In this document: positions 11,601 to 22,403 of the stretch, piece by piece
Layout: each line of letters opens with the position of its first letter
Position numbering within the stretch: position 1 is the stretch's first letter
Assembly: GCA_004431415.1 (NCBI GenBank)
Contig: QPMI01000522.1
Location: 248,001 to 312,000, forward strand
Source: Cyanophora paradoxa
Lineage: Eukaryota; Glaucocystophyceae; Cyanophorales; Cyanophoraceae
Reading direction: 5' to 3'
DNA length: 64,000 nucleotides
Made by a program: the position numbers and the translations under genes
Notes under the pieces: model-generated
What the model was told of the DNA's origin: nothing
The model's input: only the letters and a program-made list of their open reading frames with translations
The model's database searches: none

Positions 11601-14600
11601 CGACCTGATTTGATCTGGGCAGCACGGGCGGGCGGAGGCCCTCTTAGTGCAGGCGCAGGCCATCCGCGAGGCGGCCCTCGGCGGTCCGCCCCGCCCCGCC
11701 CCGCCCCGCTCCGCCAGTCTTCTAGAGACCTAGATCTAGATTCGCTTAAGCGGGATCTAGAGAAGAGGACCCCGTTGGGTTCGAGAAAAGGACCCCGCTG
11801 CTCGGTCCGCCCCGGCCCGGCCCGCCCCTCACCAACGCTCTTTCGCTGGTTTCCAGTCTCGGGGACTCCTTCCCCCCCGCGCGCGCCCCCCTCCGCCTCG
11901 GCGGACCCCAGTGAGGCCGCCCTCGGCGGTCTAATAGAGACCTAGAGAGAAGGACCCCGCCCGGTTCGATAAGAGCTCTTTAGTTCGCTCTTTAGCTCGA
12001 TAGGGCTACGCAGCCTCGCCCCGGCTCGACTGAAGGCCCTATCCCCGGCCCTATCTGCTTTCTTCCCTCAGAGAAAGGATCTGCTAGAGGGCCTTGCGGC
12101 CTGTGGCCACGGCGTCTGACCCCCTGGGGCCGGCCCCGCTGACCCCGCTGGCCCCGGCACTATCTGCGGTTTTTCCTTAGAGAAAGGATGGGGCCGGCCC
12201 CGCTGACCCCGCTGGCCCCGGCCGGCCCCCGGCGCAGAGCGGCACGGGGACGTGGCGGTGACGCTGGACCTTCTGGCCCGCCTCTACCGCTCCCTCGGCC
12301 GCCTCGACGAGGCCGAGACCCGCCTCCAGGTGCCCGCGCGCCAGTCGCAAGGGCGTTCCGCCTAGGGCGGAGGTGCGCTCTAGATCTAGGGCGGAAGGGC
12401 GAACGCGCTGTGCCCGAGCGCCTCGCCTCGGGTCTCGCCCCGCCTCGCCTCGAGACCAGCTTGCGGTCGACGTCTCGGCGATCGCGGCCCACTCTGACTC
12501 TCGCCCGCCCGCCCGCCCTCCCGCCCGCCGCGCGCAGCGCGCCCTGCAGATCCGCGAGGCCGTCCTGGGGGTACGAATGCATACGCCCACTTCCCTCTAA
12601 ATCCCTTCCCCCGCCCCGCCCCGCCCCGCCGCCCTCGCCCCCGCCCCCGCCCACTCTCGGCCTGCAGAAAGACCACCCGGAGGTGGCGGCGACGCTCATT
12701 GCCCTCTCCCTCATCAACACCGAGCAGGCCCGCCCGCCCGTCCCTTAGATCTGATCTGATCTGATCTGATCTGATCTGATCTGATCTGATCCGATCCGAT
12801 CCGACCCAGGGCGACTACGGCGAGGCCGAGGACCTCGCCATGGCACGCCGGGCCGCCCCCCTCCCCTCGCCCCTCCCCCTACCCCTTCTTATCAGAGACT
12901 CTGACCCGGCGCGCCCCCCCCGTTCGCCCGCGCAGCGCGCGACGCGCATCCGGGAGCGGGCGCTGGGCGGTCCGCGCGCCCCCTCCCTCTCGATCTATCC
13001 ATCTATATGTATCGTACCAAACTATCTATCTGCCCATCCATCGCAGGGAACCACCCGAAGGGGGCGGACTGCGTGCGGGCGCTGGCGGCGCTGCGGGCGG
13101 CCCAGGGGCGCCTCGCCGACGCCGAGCAGCTCTGCAGGGCGCGCCCTCGAGCTCCCCCCGCCTTCTCCCTTTGGAACGTGGAGTTCGGTTTTAAGCGTGG
13201 GAGCACAGCGGGCGCTGGAGCTGCAGAAGAGCGCCCTGGGGCGATCCCACCCGGAGGCCCGCCCCTCCCGCCCCGCCCCCTATCCCGCCCGCCCGCCTCA
13301 CAGCCGTTCTCTCGCAGGTGGCGGGGACGGAGCACCAGCTGGCGGGCGTGTGCGAGCGGCAGGGGCGCCTCGAAGAGGCCGAGGAGCGCTACCTCGTGCG
13401 CCCTTGCTTGAAATCGAAGCCTTCGATTTCGTTGATAAGAGACGGAGGCGTCTAGATTGGATGCTGAACTAGAGTCTCGGCGCCCCCTAATTGCGTCGAA
13501 ATCGGAACGCGCTTGTTTGAGGCTTCTCTAATCCCCCCGCCTGCATGTTTCAAAGCTCACGGCCTGGAAACTCACGGGGGCGCGCGCCCGGGCCGGGGCA
13601 GAGGGCGCTGGCGGTGCGGGAGGCGCGCTTCGCCTTCAACCACCCCCACGTCGCCGAGGCGCCCCCGCCCCCGCCCCAGCCCGGCCCGGCCCGCGGGTCC
13701 TAGGCCTGGGCCTGGGCCCTTAGAAGCCCGCCTCGATCTCACGCGGGCGGGCAGACGCTGGCGGCGCTGGTGTCGCTGCTGATGCGCGACGGTTTCCAGA
13801 AGCGCCTCGAGGACTTCCTCAAGGCGCGACTTTTGAAGTCAAACTTCGCTTTGTGCTTACTTAATTTCGTCCGGAGCGCAGGGGCGGGGCGGGGACGCGG
13901 TGGCGGCACTGCGGGCGGTGGCGCGGGCGTGCGGGACGCAGGGCGGCCGCATCGCCTCCGCCGCCTCCGCCATGCTCAAGCGGGCCCGCCCCCGCCCCGC
14001 CCCGCCCTCTGATTGAATGAATGAGCGAAAAAGAATGAACGAGATCTTAGAGAGCATAAAAGAGAGTCTGCCCGAATAAAAGAGCGCCGCCCTCTCTAGA
14101 TCTTTTCCCGCTCTCTCGCCCCCTGACCTCACTTCGTTACGCAGGCGCTGGAGATGGCGCGGGCGGCGCACGGGCCCCGCAGCGCCGCCGTGCACCCGCC
14201 CGCCCCACCCCATCCCATCCGCTCAGATCCGATCCGATCCGATCCGACCCTCGCGCTCGCCCCACCCTCGCAGGCGGGGGAGGTGCTCTTCGAGCTGGGG
14301 GCGCACCACGCCGCCCGGGGCGAGGTCTGGGAGGCTGAGCCCGCCCTCCAGGCCCGCGCCCCCCGCCCCGCCCCGCCCCGCCCGGACTAGCTGGAGCGAG
14401 GAAACTTGAAACTAGCTGTAGGCCCCTAAGCTTGAGAGGAACTGGGCCCCGCACGGACAGGCCCGCGGGCCCGCCGCCCGAGACAAATAGATCAGAAATA
14501 TATGACCGCAGGGGCCCCGACTGAGATAGAGCCCCAGATGCCCGCCATTTGAGACGTGATCCTACCTCCTGCCGTCTCCTGGCCATGGGGCCTAAACCCT

Positions 14601-17600
14601 CACCCCCGCGCGCAGGAGTGTGTGGAGGTGCGGAAGGCGGCGCACGGCCCGAGCGACCCCAAGGCGCGAGCGACCGCCCCCCTCCCCCCCTCCCCTCCCC
14701 AAGCCCTCCAAATAGAGCCTTCTGGACCCCGAACCCCCATATTGTGCTCTTCCTCTGACCTCTGACCTCTGGCCTCTGGCCTCTGGCCTCTGGGCAGGTC
14801 GGGGAGGCGCTGCTGGGCCTCGCCGCCCTCGCCACCCGCGAGCGCCGCCACGCCGCCGCCGAGCCCCTCCTCCGCGTGCGACCGTACCCCACACACACAC
14901 ACATTCCACGCTATTTATAGCTTACGCTGCACAAACTGCGCAGCGGGCGCTGGAGGTCGCGGAGCAGCGGGGCGGGCCCCCCGCGCGGGCGGCGGCGGCG
15001 GCGGCGCTGCTCCCCGGGGCCCTCTCCGGCCTCGCCGCCGCCTGCGCCGCCCTCGGCCGCCGCCCCGAGGCCGTCGCGCTCTACAAGGTGCTCTAGATCT
15101 AGTATACTTAGATCTGATTCGGCCTCTAGATCTGATTCCAGTTCTTTATATACTTGCCGCCCTCGGCCGCCCCGCCGAGGCCGTCGCGCTCTACCGCGTG
15201 CGCCCGGCCCTTGTCTTATGAGCTCCTCCCAGACATAGAATCTTAAGGCCCAGTCAAGCTATCAGCTTCGAGCTGCTTGGAGCTGAGCTCCCTACGCTTT
15301 GCTCTGCCACGCTCGTCGCAGCGGCTGGTGGAGGTGCAGGACGGGGCGGGGGCGGAGGGGGCGGACGCGGAGACGCTCCACGCGCTGGGGACCCTCCTGC
15401 GCGACGAGGAGCCGGCCGCCGCCCCGCCCGTCCTCGAGGCCCGCCCTTTCTATTTACAGACTCCTCCGCTATCCTTCCTTCTTCTTCTGATCCCTTCTTA
15501 CGGTAGCGGGCGCTGGCCGCGTGCGAGCGGGCGACGGGGCGCGGGGACGTGCGCGTGGCCGAGCTCCTCCTCGCCCTCGGCGCCCTCGCCGCCGCCACCG
15601 GCCGCCACGCAGACGCCGAGGCCCACTTCGAGGTCTGATCTGATCTGATCGGATCAGATCTGAGCCGTCTGATCGGAGCGCAGCGCTGCATGGCGGGGCG
15701 GCGGGAGGAGATCGGGTCGGGCCGGCTGGACGCGACGGGCCTCGCGGCGCTCCGCGGCCTCGCCGCCGCCCTCGCCGCCCAGGGCCGCCCCGACGAGGCC
15801 GCCGACGCCCTCCAGGTGCGAGCGAAGGAAGAGGAGGGGGAGAAGACGTAAGAGAAGAAGAGAGCGGCTCCTGATCGAGAGCCCTGCGCGCAGCGGCTGC
15901 TGGAGGCGCAGGAGCAGACGCCGGCGCTGGGGCCCGAGCACCCTGACGCCGCCGACACCCTCCAGGTCCCCGACCCATCCCAACTTCCCCCTGCTTAGCT
16001 CCCCGCTGAGATTCGCTTTGCTTCGCGTCGCGTGGCGCAGGCGCTGGGGGCGGTGCGGGGCGGGCAGGGCCGGGCGGCGGAGGCGGAGGCGCTCCTGCGG
16101 CGGGCCCTCGCCCTCCGCGAGAGGGCCCTCGCGCCCTCCGACCCCAAAGTACGCCGCGGCCGTCGCCTGGCGGAGATGGGGGGAAGCCCGGGGGCTAGAC
16201 TCTGAGACTCTTGAAGTATGTAAAGCCTAGGGAAGGCTGGATCGTTCGCTTAAGTTTGTGCGCAAAGCCTGCAGCTGATCGCGGGTGGCGGGGCGCGCGC
16301 GCGCAGGTCGCGGAGTCGCTAGGGTCGCTGGCGGCGCTGCTCGCCGCGCAGGGGCGCCACGCCGACGCGGAGCCCCTCTACCGCGTGCGCCCGTGCCCCC
16401 CTTCCTTCCTTGAGAGCATATCTCACGGCGAGGCGTCGGCCGCGGGCGGCAGCGGTGCGTGGCGGGGCTGGAGAAGGCGGGGGCGGGGGCGGGGGCGCCC
16501 CCGGGGGCCCTGCGGGAGGCCCTCTCCGGCCTCGCCGCCTCCTGCGAGGTGAGGTAGAGAGAGAGAGGGAGAGAGAGAGCGCGCACCCTTAAAACTTCGA
16601 AGCTAAGTCAGGCTTTAATCTTCGATCTCCCTTAATCCTTCCTGGCAGGCGCTGCAGAAGAAGGGAGAGGCGGCGGCCGTCCTCCAGCGGCTCCTCACCC
16701 TCCAGCGCACCTCCTCGACGGCCGCCGCCGCCGGAGGCGCCTCTGGAGGCCCCGGCACCGGCGGCACCTCAGCCGCCGCAGCCGCAGCTGTGGCCGCCGG
16801 CGACGCGGGGACGGAGCTGCGGCTGGGGGCGGCGCTGGCCCGCGACCGCAAGCTCGAGCAGGCGGAGCCGCACCTGCGGGTGGGCCCGACGATATACACG
16901 CCCCGGCCCCTTAGCTCAACCAGATTCTCGGAGTCCTACGAAACTTCCTCGGATCCGCTGAGCTGCGGGCCCTCGCCCCGCAGCGGGCGCTGGCGGGGCG
17001 GGAGGCGGAGGGCGGGGCGGACTCGCCCGGGGCGCTGGAGGCGGCCCTCGCCCTTGCCGACCTCCTCAAGGCCCGCCCCCCCCCGCCCGCCCCGCCCCGC
17101 CCGGAAGGATATATATTTCGAGGCATGTAGAAGTCTCTTGGAGACCGTCGGACATTTCTAGACATGCCCGCCGCCTCCCACCTTCGTCTCTGGCGCCTGA
17201 CGCGGCGCGTGCGCACGCGGGCGGCAGGCGCGGGGCAAGTACCCCGAGGCCCAGGCCCTCTACCAGGTATCCCCCTCCTCCTCCTTCCCCCCCTGGCGCA
17301 TCCTTATCTTCGCCCGCCCGCTCGCCCGCAGCGCTGGCTCCGCGCCAACTACGCCGCGCTGGGCGCCGGCGGCCCCGCCGCCGAGCAGGCTCGGGTCCCC
17401 CGTCCCCCCTCTTCCTTCCTTCCTGCTGACGGCGCCCCCCCCCTACCCCCCCCCCCCCCCCCCACCCCAGGGCCTGCGGCTGTTGGCGTCGCTGCACGAG
17501 TGCCAGCGCCACGAGCGCGCCGCTGACGCCATCGCCCGCGTCCGCGCCCCCGCCCCCGCCCGCCCGCCCCGCCCGCCCGCCCGCCCCCGCCCGCCCTCCC

Positions 17601-20380
17601 GCACTTAGCGAGAAGGAAGGCGCCTAGCAACGACACGGGCCCCCGCCTGCCCGCCCGCCTCGAAATCCATCGCCCTCATAATGCACCACGCGAGCCATTC
17701 CGCCGCCTGCGCCTCGGCTGAGAGGGCGGCCGGCCGCGCGCAGGAGCTGATCGAGCAGCTGGCCCCGCGCCTCGACAAGCCCGACAAGGACAAGAAGCAG
17801 AAGAAGGGGAAGAAGAAAGGGAAGGAGGAGGCGGAGGCCGGCCCTGGCGCCCCCGGGGAGGAGGACTGGGGCCCCCTGAATGGCGAGGGCGCCCGGCGCT
17901 GGAACGAGGCGATGGCCGCCCTCCGCCGCGGCGGGCCCCAGGTCCGCGCCGCGGGCCCGGGCGTCCATGTAAATATTTAAAAAGGCCTGCCCAGCGTATG
18001 ATTATAAGCACGTTGGGGCGGCGCAGGCAGCCTGCGCCCTAGCCTAGCCTAGCCGGCGCTGACCATATGACCGCCCCGCCCCGCCCCTTTGGAAGAGCTC
18101 TAAGGAAGGGCCCCGGCTCTAACTCTAAGGAAGGGCCCCAGAGAGGCGTTTAATCGTTTAAATGCGCGCTAGAGCTTGGCCCCGCCGGCGCTGACCGCCC
18201 CGCCCCGCCCCTTTGGCAGAGCGCGGAGTACATCGGCGCGATGAAGGCCGCCGAGGACGCCTTCGCGGTGCGCGCGTACCCTTCCCCCCGTCTCCCTCCC
18301 CCCCGGCTTGAGCTTCTTCGATCCCCCTAGCTTCCTCCCGCCCGCTTTTTTCGGCTCCCTTCGCCCTCCCCCTCCGCTCTCCCCTTGAACAGCTTAACTT
18401 CAGCTTCCCCCTCCATTCCTTCGAATTCCTCGGTTGCCTTCGCTTCGGTTCTCATCCCTCGACGCGTCTTTCTTCTTGGCAGGCGTCGCTGGGGAGCCGG
18501 GAGCGGCACCTGGGCCCCGCCGACCCCCGCGTCGCTTTCGCCGCAGCCAACCTCGCCCTCCTCCACGCCCACCGGTACCCCCCCCTTCTTTTTTCCAGGC
18601 CGTTCTATTCTATTCTTCTTTGCAGGGGTAGCGCGTCCCTCGCGGAGGTCCTCGCCAAGGTGCGATGTACCCCCGGCACGGCGAGCCGAGCGCGTACCCC
18701 TCTGTCTTTTCGAGTCCGAGGTCGATCGTACCCCGCCCGCCCGCAGCGGTCGCTGGCGCTGCAGGAGTCTGCCGCCTCTCAAAAGAAGGGAGGCGAGGCC
18801 AAGGCGCGGCTCGCCCCCCCCCCCCTCCCCGCACGTCTACCCCCCATCTTAATCGCCTACCCCCCACCAGGCGGGGGCGTTGGCGGAGGCGCTGACGCTC
18901 CTCGCGGCGCTGCTGCTGCGGAAGGGCGAGCTCGCGCCCGCAGAGGGGCACCTCTCAGTACGCCCCGCCCCGCCCCGCTCCGCCCCGCCCCGCCCCGCCC
19001 GCGCCGCTCCTTTTGTGCTTGTAAGCTACTTCACATTCCGCCCCTCCTGATACGGGCGGGGCGCGGTAGAGGGCGCTCGAGCTCCGCAAGAAGGCCCTTG
19101 GCGAGCGGGACCCCAAGGTGGTTCCCGTACCCCGCCTTTTTCCCCCCCCCCCCCCCCCCCCCCCCCTCTTGAGCCCGGGCGCAGGTGGCGGGTCTCATGT
19201 TCGCGCTGGGCTCCCTGCACGCCGCCCAGCAGCGGCCGGCCCAGGCCGAGCCCCTCCTCAGGGCGCGCCTGACCCTTCCACGCCTCGAGCTCCTAAACAC
19301 TTATGAACCTGAACTGCCTTCATATACATACATAAGAGAGCCTTATAATTACGTATGCAACTCGTCTCATCTCGCGTACTCTAACGCGAGCAGGCGTGCG
19401 CGGAGGGGCGGCAGCGGGCGCTGGGGGAGGCCCACCCCGCCACCGCGTCGGCCCTCGCCGCCCTCGCCGCCCTCCTCGCCGCGCAGGGCCGCCACGCCGA
19501 GGCCGAGCCCCTCCTCCGCGTGCGCCCGTACCCCCCGCCCCATCGCTCCGCTCAGCCTCAGCTGATCTCGGGGCGGCAGCGGGCGCTGGCGGCGAGGGAG
19601 GCCGCCCAGGGGGGTGCGCGCGCGCCCGGCCCGGGCTCCCTCTTGCAGGAACGATCTAGTCTAGTCTAGCGCTGCCTGCGCGAGCTTAAGCGATCAAAGC
19701 GGGCCTCCCATCGATGCTCCCGAGCCTTAAGAGCTTCTTTTGACGCTGCTGCTCTCGCTGCTCTCGGAGCTGTTCTCTTCCTGAGGGGCGGCCGCAGGGG
19801 AGCACAAAGCCTAAAGCTAGCAAGCAATGCTAGCTTTCTATCTATCTATCGAGCCTTAAGCTTCGCTTCCTGAGGGGCGGCCGCAGGGGAGCCGCTGGAG
19901 GCGGCGGAGGCGGCGGCGGCGCTGGCGGCGGCGCGGGCGGCGCAGGGCGACCCCGCCGAGGCCGAGCGGCTCCACCGCGTGCGCATACGCGGCCCTCGGG
20001 TCCAATACCACGATACCTGAATTCATAGCCTGGATCTTACTCTAATAAGAGGCTTAAGTAAAGCCTTAAAGCTTAGAATGAGAACGCGTTTTCCAGGACA
20101 TCAAACGCTGAGTCTGGGCGCAGAGGGCGCTGGGGGTCCGGGAGGGGCGGGCCGGGGGCGGCCCCGAGCACGCCGCCTCGCTCGCCCAGCTCGCCGCCCT
20201 CCTCCTCTCCCAGGCCCGCTTCCCCCCTTCCCCGCCTGGTCTATTCGTCTCTGAGGCGGACCGGGGCAGGGTCGGGGGCGGGAGGCGGCGCCTTTCGTCG
20301 AGCGTCTGCAGGGCATCCTCGCGAGGGGCCCCGGCGCCGGCGCGGACGCGGGGGGCGGCCCGGGCGGCCCCCCGAAATAG
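4653..20380 (+). CDS. Nephrocystin-3-like protein: DUF4062, NACHT-type ATPase and long KLC-type TPR array
   Basis: One gene with several dozen small exons. Exon 1 (4653 to about 5503) encodes a Pro/Ala-rich leader and ends in RTVRAFLSSTFR, the start of DUF4062. This continues with DMAPERDAIFK (5567-5602), LFFVAVDLRWG (near 5720), CLREVLRSRYFIGLCA (near 5930), YGWLAH (near 6020) and SVERATGEFPFLRRFADRSV (near 6190-6240). The ATPase has Walker A GESGSGKS (near 7115), a Walker B-like RLLLVADALDQ (near 7740), RVIVSTVAAG (near 7905), CANPLFLTVL (near 8160), SRHGLADAEL and PWQLARAGE (near 10030). From about 11230 to 20300 come repeated TPR units of the type LANLCADRGRYDRALPLLQ then RAMAIR...HPDVA. 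A Lys-rich linker lies at 17780-17830. The final exon ends LARGPGAGADAGGGPGGPPK, stop 20378-20380. In animals nephrocystin-3 works at the ciliary base; that role here is inference. Introns split most TPRs at the same two places, using GT-AG or GC-AG borders. Confidence 0.85.
6883..6924 (+). other. 42-bp intron carrying an antisense tRNA T-arm-like sequence
   Basis: Inside the nephrocystin-like gene, the intron runs from GTGAAAAAGGGCCCCGCG to GGCGGCGCAG. Its complement reads GGTTCGAATCGTCGCGG followed by a GGGGCCCTTTTTC run, which resembles a tRNA T arm, the 3' acceptor strand and a U-tract. Introns with a similar sequence in the sense direction occur at 28951-29003, 29109-29165 and 53088 onward. 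Confidence 0.5.
8589..8620 (+). repeat. Poly-G run of 32 in an intron
   Basis: An uninterrupted run of 32 G lies in an intron of the nephrocystin-like gene. Long C runs of 27 to 33 occur in other introns at 6363-6389, 19142-19168 and 46023-46055. On the transcribed strand these would be G4-prone or very long pyrimidine tracts, and their exact length is likely to be uncertain in the assembly. Confidence 0.8.
9715..9818 (+). repeat. Dispersed repeat, copy 1
   Basis: A stretch of about 100 bp within a nephrocystin-gene intron, containing CCGCCCAGGAGTCCGCCTCG, CTCGTCCTCAGCGACCGCCA and CTGAACCCTTATCTCC. A clearly related copy lies at 40066-40150 with the same order of blocks and scattered substitutions. 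It is flanked by GCCCC-rich simple sequence. It looks like a short interspersed element or a duplicated intron segment; no coding capacity is seen. Confidence 0.6.
12748..12806 (+). repeat. (GATCT/GATCC)n pentamer microsatellite in an intron
   Basis: About a dozen tandem GATCT/GATCC pentamers precede the acceptor of a TPR exon. Shorter arrays of the same unit occur in other introns (about 7003-7020, 11581-11616, 14222-14252, 15636-15665, 22794-22815, 44604-44630), including on minus-strand genes. Confidence 0.8.
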
Positions 20381-20984
20381 ATATATTACGTATACGTAAA
20401 CTAAAAAGTATTTACTGTTAATATTTAATGGAGGCGCACGTGCACCAGATCTAGATCGAGTGAATGGATCGCAGCGTACGCGTTTGCAAAATCACAAATT
20501 GTGAGTTATGATTAGGCAGTGCACTGCTCGCGGTTGCTGTGCAGCTCGCTCAAAGCATATATAATAGAACACATTCAGAAGGGCCTAGTTTCCGGTGCTG
20601 TTGGGTGTGACCATGCGTGCTGTGCAGCTTTGGCAGGCTGGCGGCGCGAGCGAGCAGATCTAGAGCTGGTATTCTAGGGGCAAGCAGTCACAGGGTACAA
20701 GTGTGTCACCCGGGGTGTGAGCCCGGGAGGGGTACATGAAAAGTAGTGGGGGTCCAATCGGCGCACTCAATGCGAGCGCTGCAGAGACTAAGGCCAAGCA
20801 CTGCGAGACAGTGCGAGTAGCGCGACTCGGGGCGCCGGCTCCTGACGGCAGAAAGCCGTGAGGCAATAGTGCCGCAATACCCGTAACATGCACAATATTA
20901 TGACATTGCGACAGCTTAGCAGCTCACGAATTAACATGATCGACGAAGTCGCGTCGCGCGGCCAATATCACGCCTAAATTACAT
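20381..20984. other. Intergenic, AT-richer, between convergent genes
   Basis: Between the stop of the nephrocystin-like gene and the end of the next minus-strand gene. It contains AT-rich stretches (20376-20440, 20500-20575, 20885-20980), which presumably hold both 3' ends. No supported ORF, RNA or repeat was seen. Confidence 0.5.
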
Positions 20985-21802
20985 CTAGAGGAGGCGGGCG
21001 TCGCCCTCGGCCTCGGCGCCGAAGCCGAAGTCGAAGTCGGCGGCGGCGGCGCCCTCGTCCGCCGGCAGCGCAGCGTCGTCCCCCTCCTGCGCCGTCATGG
21101 GATCAGGTTCAAAAGAGGAAGTTCAAACGAGGGGCGGGGCGGGCGGGGCGAACGCGCACGGCGGCGAGGAGGGCGGCGGCGTCGTCGAGGGCCGCGTCGA
21201 AGGCCTCCGCCGAGTAGGCGACCACCTGGTCGTCCGCGTCCACCTGCCTGAAGAGAGGCACCCCGACCCTCTGCGCGTAGGCCCGCGCCCGCTCCTCGGG
21301 GGTCGAGTACGTCGGCGCGTTGATCGGCTGCATGGTCTGGCGCCCGGGCCGCGGTCGATCGGGGTCGCAGGGTCACGTAATTGATTGACGTCAGCCGCCA
21401 CCAGCGCAGAGCAAACCGCACTCCGCACTCACCGCGATGGTGCCAGAGGCGGTTCCCATGCCGTAAGTGGCGGTGGCGTCCGCCGCCGCGCTCAGCTCTC
21501 GCATCAGGCAGTCATCGTACTGAAAGCCCTGGAGATTCTGCCCCCGGCAAGTGTTCATCGCCCTCCCAACCGCGTTGGTCTGCCGGACGCATGCGAACAG
21601 CGCGGTGAGCGACGCCCGACTGTGGGAGCAGCACGACGGGGATCCCGGAGTGAATCGGCGCGGCCGCCCGGCCGCGCCCACGAGGCGCCGCTAGGATCGC
21701 CGATTCGAAGCCAGAGAAGCTTTTAAGATATCGCACACTCACCGCCATGGCAAAAGAGTTGTCGGGGAGAAGAGAAGCCGGTTGATGAGTTGCCGCGCTC
21801 AC
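20985..21802 (-). CDS. Hypothetical protein with paired cysteines and acidic C-terminus
   Basis: At least four exons on the minus strand. The likely first exon starts at 21802 (MSAATHQPASLLPDNSFAMA) and ends at a GTGAGTG donor. The next exon (about 21626-21434) includes LFACVRQTNAVGRAMNTC and GFQYDDCLMREL and ends TASGTIA before another GTGAGTG. The third (about 21333-21160) begins near QTMQPINAPTYSTPEERARA and ends at a GTGCGCG donor. The last encodes EGDDAALPADEGAAAADFDF and ends ARLL with a TAG at 20985-20987. The two cysteine pairs are spaced roughly like a small helical disulfide domain, but the spacing does not match CHCH exactly. Joining exon 1 to exon 2 does not keep frame with the borders I see, so the start is provisional. 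Confidence 0.5.
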
Positions 21803-21835
21803 CAGGAGTGGGGGTACGAGGCTCCAGACAAAGAA

Positions 21836-21853
21836 AGCGTACCCCTGTCCGAA
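21836..21853 (-). promoter_or_regulatory. Upstream GGGGTAC element
   Basis: The minus strand reads TTCGGACAGGGGTACGCT, 34-51 bases upstream of the proposed start at 21802. It is almost the same as the element 30-46 bases upstream of the SMYD gene, which supports both as promoter parts. Confidence 0.5.
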
Positions 21854-22403
21854 GCTACGTTCCGGATCCGGTAGCGCTGAGCTGAGCTGAGCGCCCTCGA
21901 GCTCGGCGCTGGCGCTTACGCACGGCGTGCACAGATCTAGTTCTAGCTAGTTCCGGCCGCACTGCGCGCGGCAGACCGCGCAGACCCGGAAGTCATGATA
22001 TCGATCATATGCATGCATATGATCGCGTCCGCGGCCGATGGTACCGGTCGACGCGCGCACGAGCGCACATGTACACCGCGGCGCGGCGCCGGCCGGCTCA
22101 GCTGCAGCGGCAAGCGCTGCGCATGAATATGCGCTGAAGTCATGGGCAGCTCTTCCGGACCTCGAGCTCAGGGGCTGGCGCCGGCGCCGGCGCGATGCCA
22201 GAGCACAGCCTGGCATGCGCAGCTGCCAGGCCTGCGCGGGCAGTCTCAGCGCAGAGCCTCGGAGCAGCGCTTATAATTAGCTATCTCGGATAATGCTAGT
22301 GACTGAGGGCCTGTTGAAACGAAATGCGATCGATCTACCCTACACAAGCGTCTAGCTGGCCGCGCGCTGCGGCGCAGGTCCTGGCCTGAGCTGCAGCCTA
22401 TAG
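21854..22403. other. Intergenic, rich in short palindromes
   Basis: No gene seen between the gene starting at 21802 and the gene ending at 22404. The sequence has many 6-10 bp palindromes in series (TCATATGCATGCATATGA around 22005-22022, CGCCGGCGCCGGCG near 22180). Their role is unknown. Confidence 0.4.
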
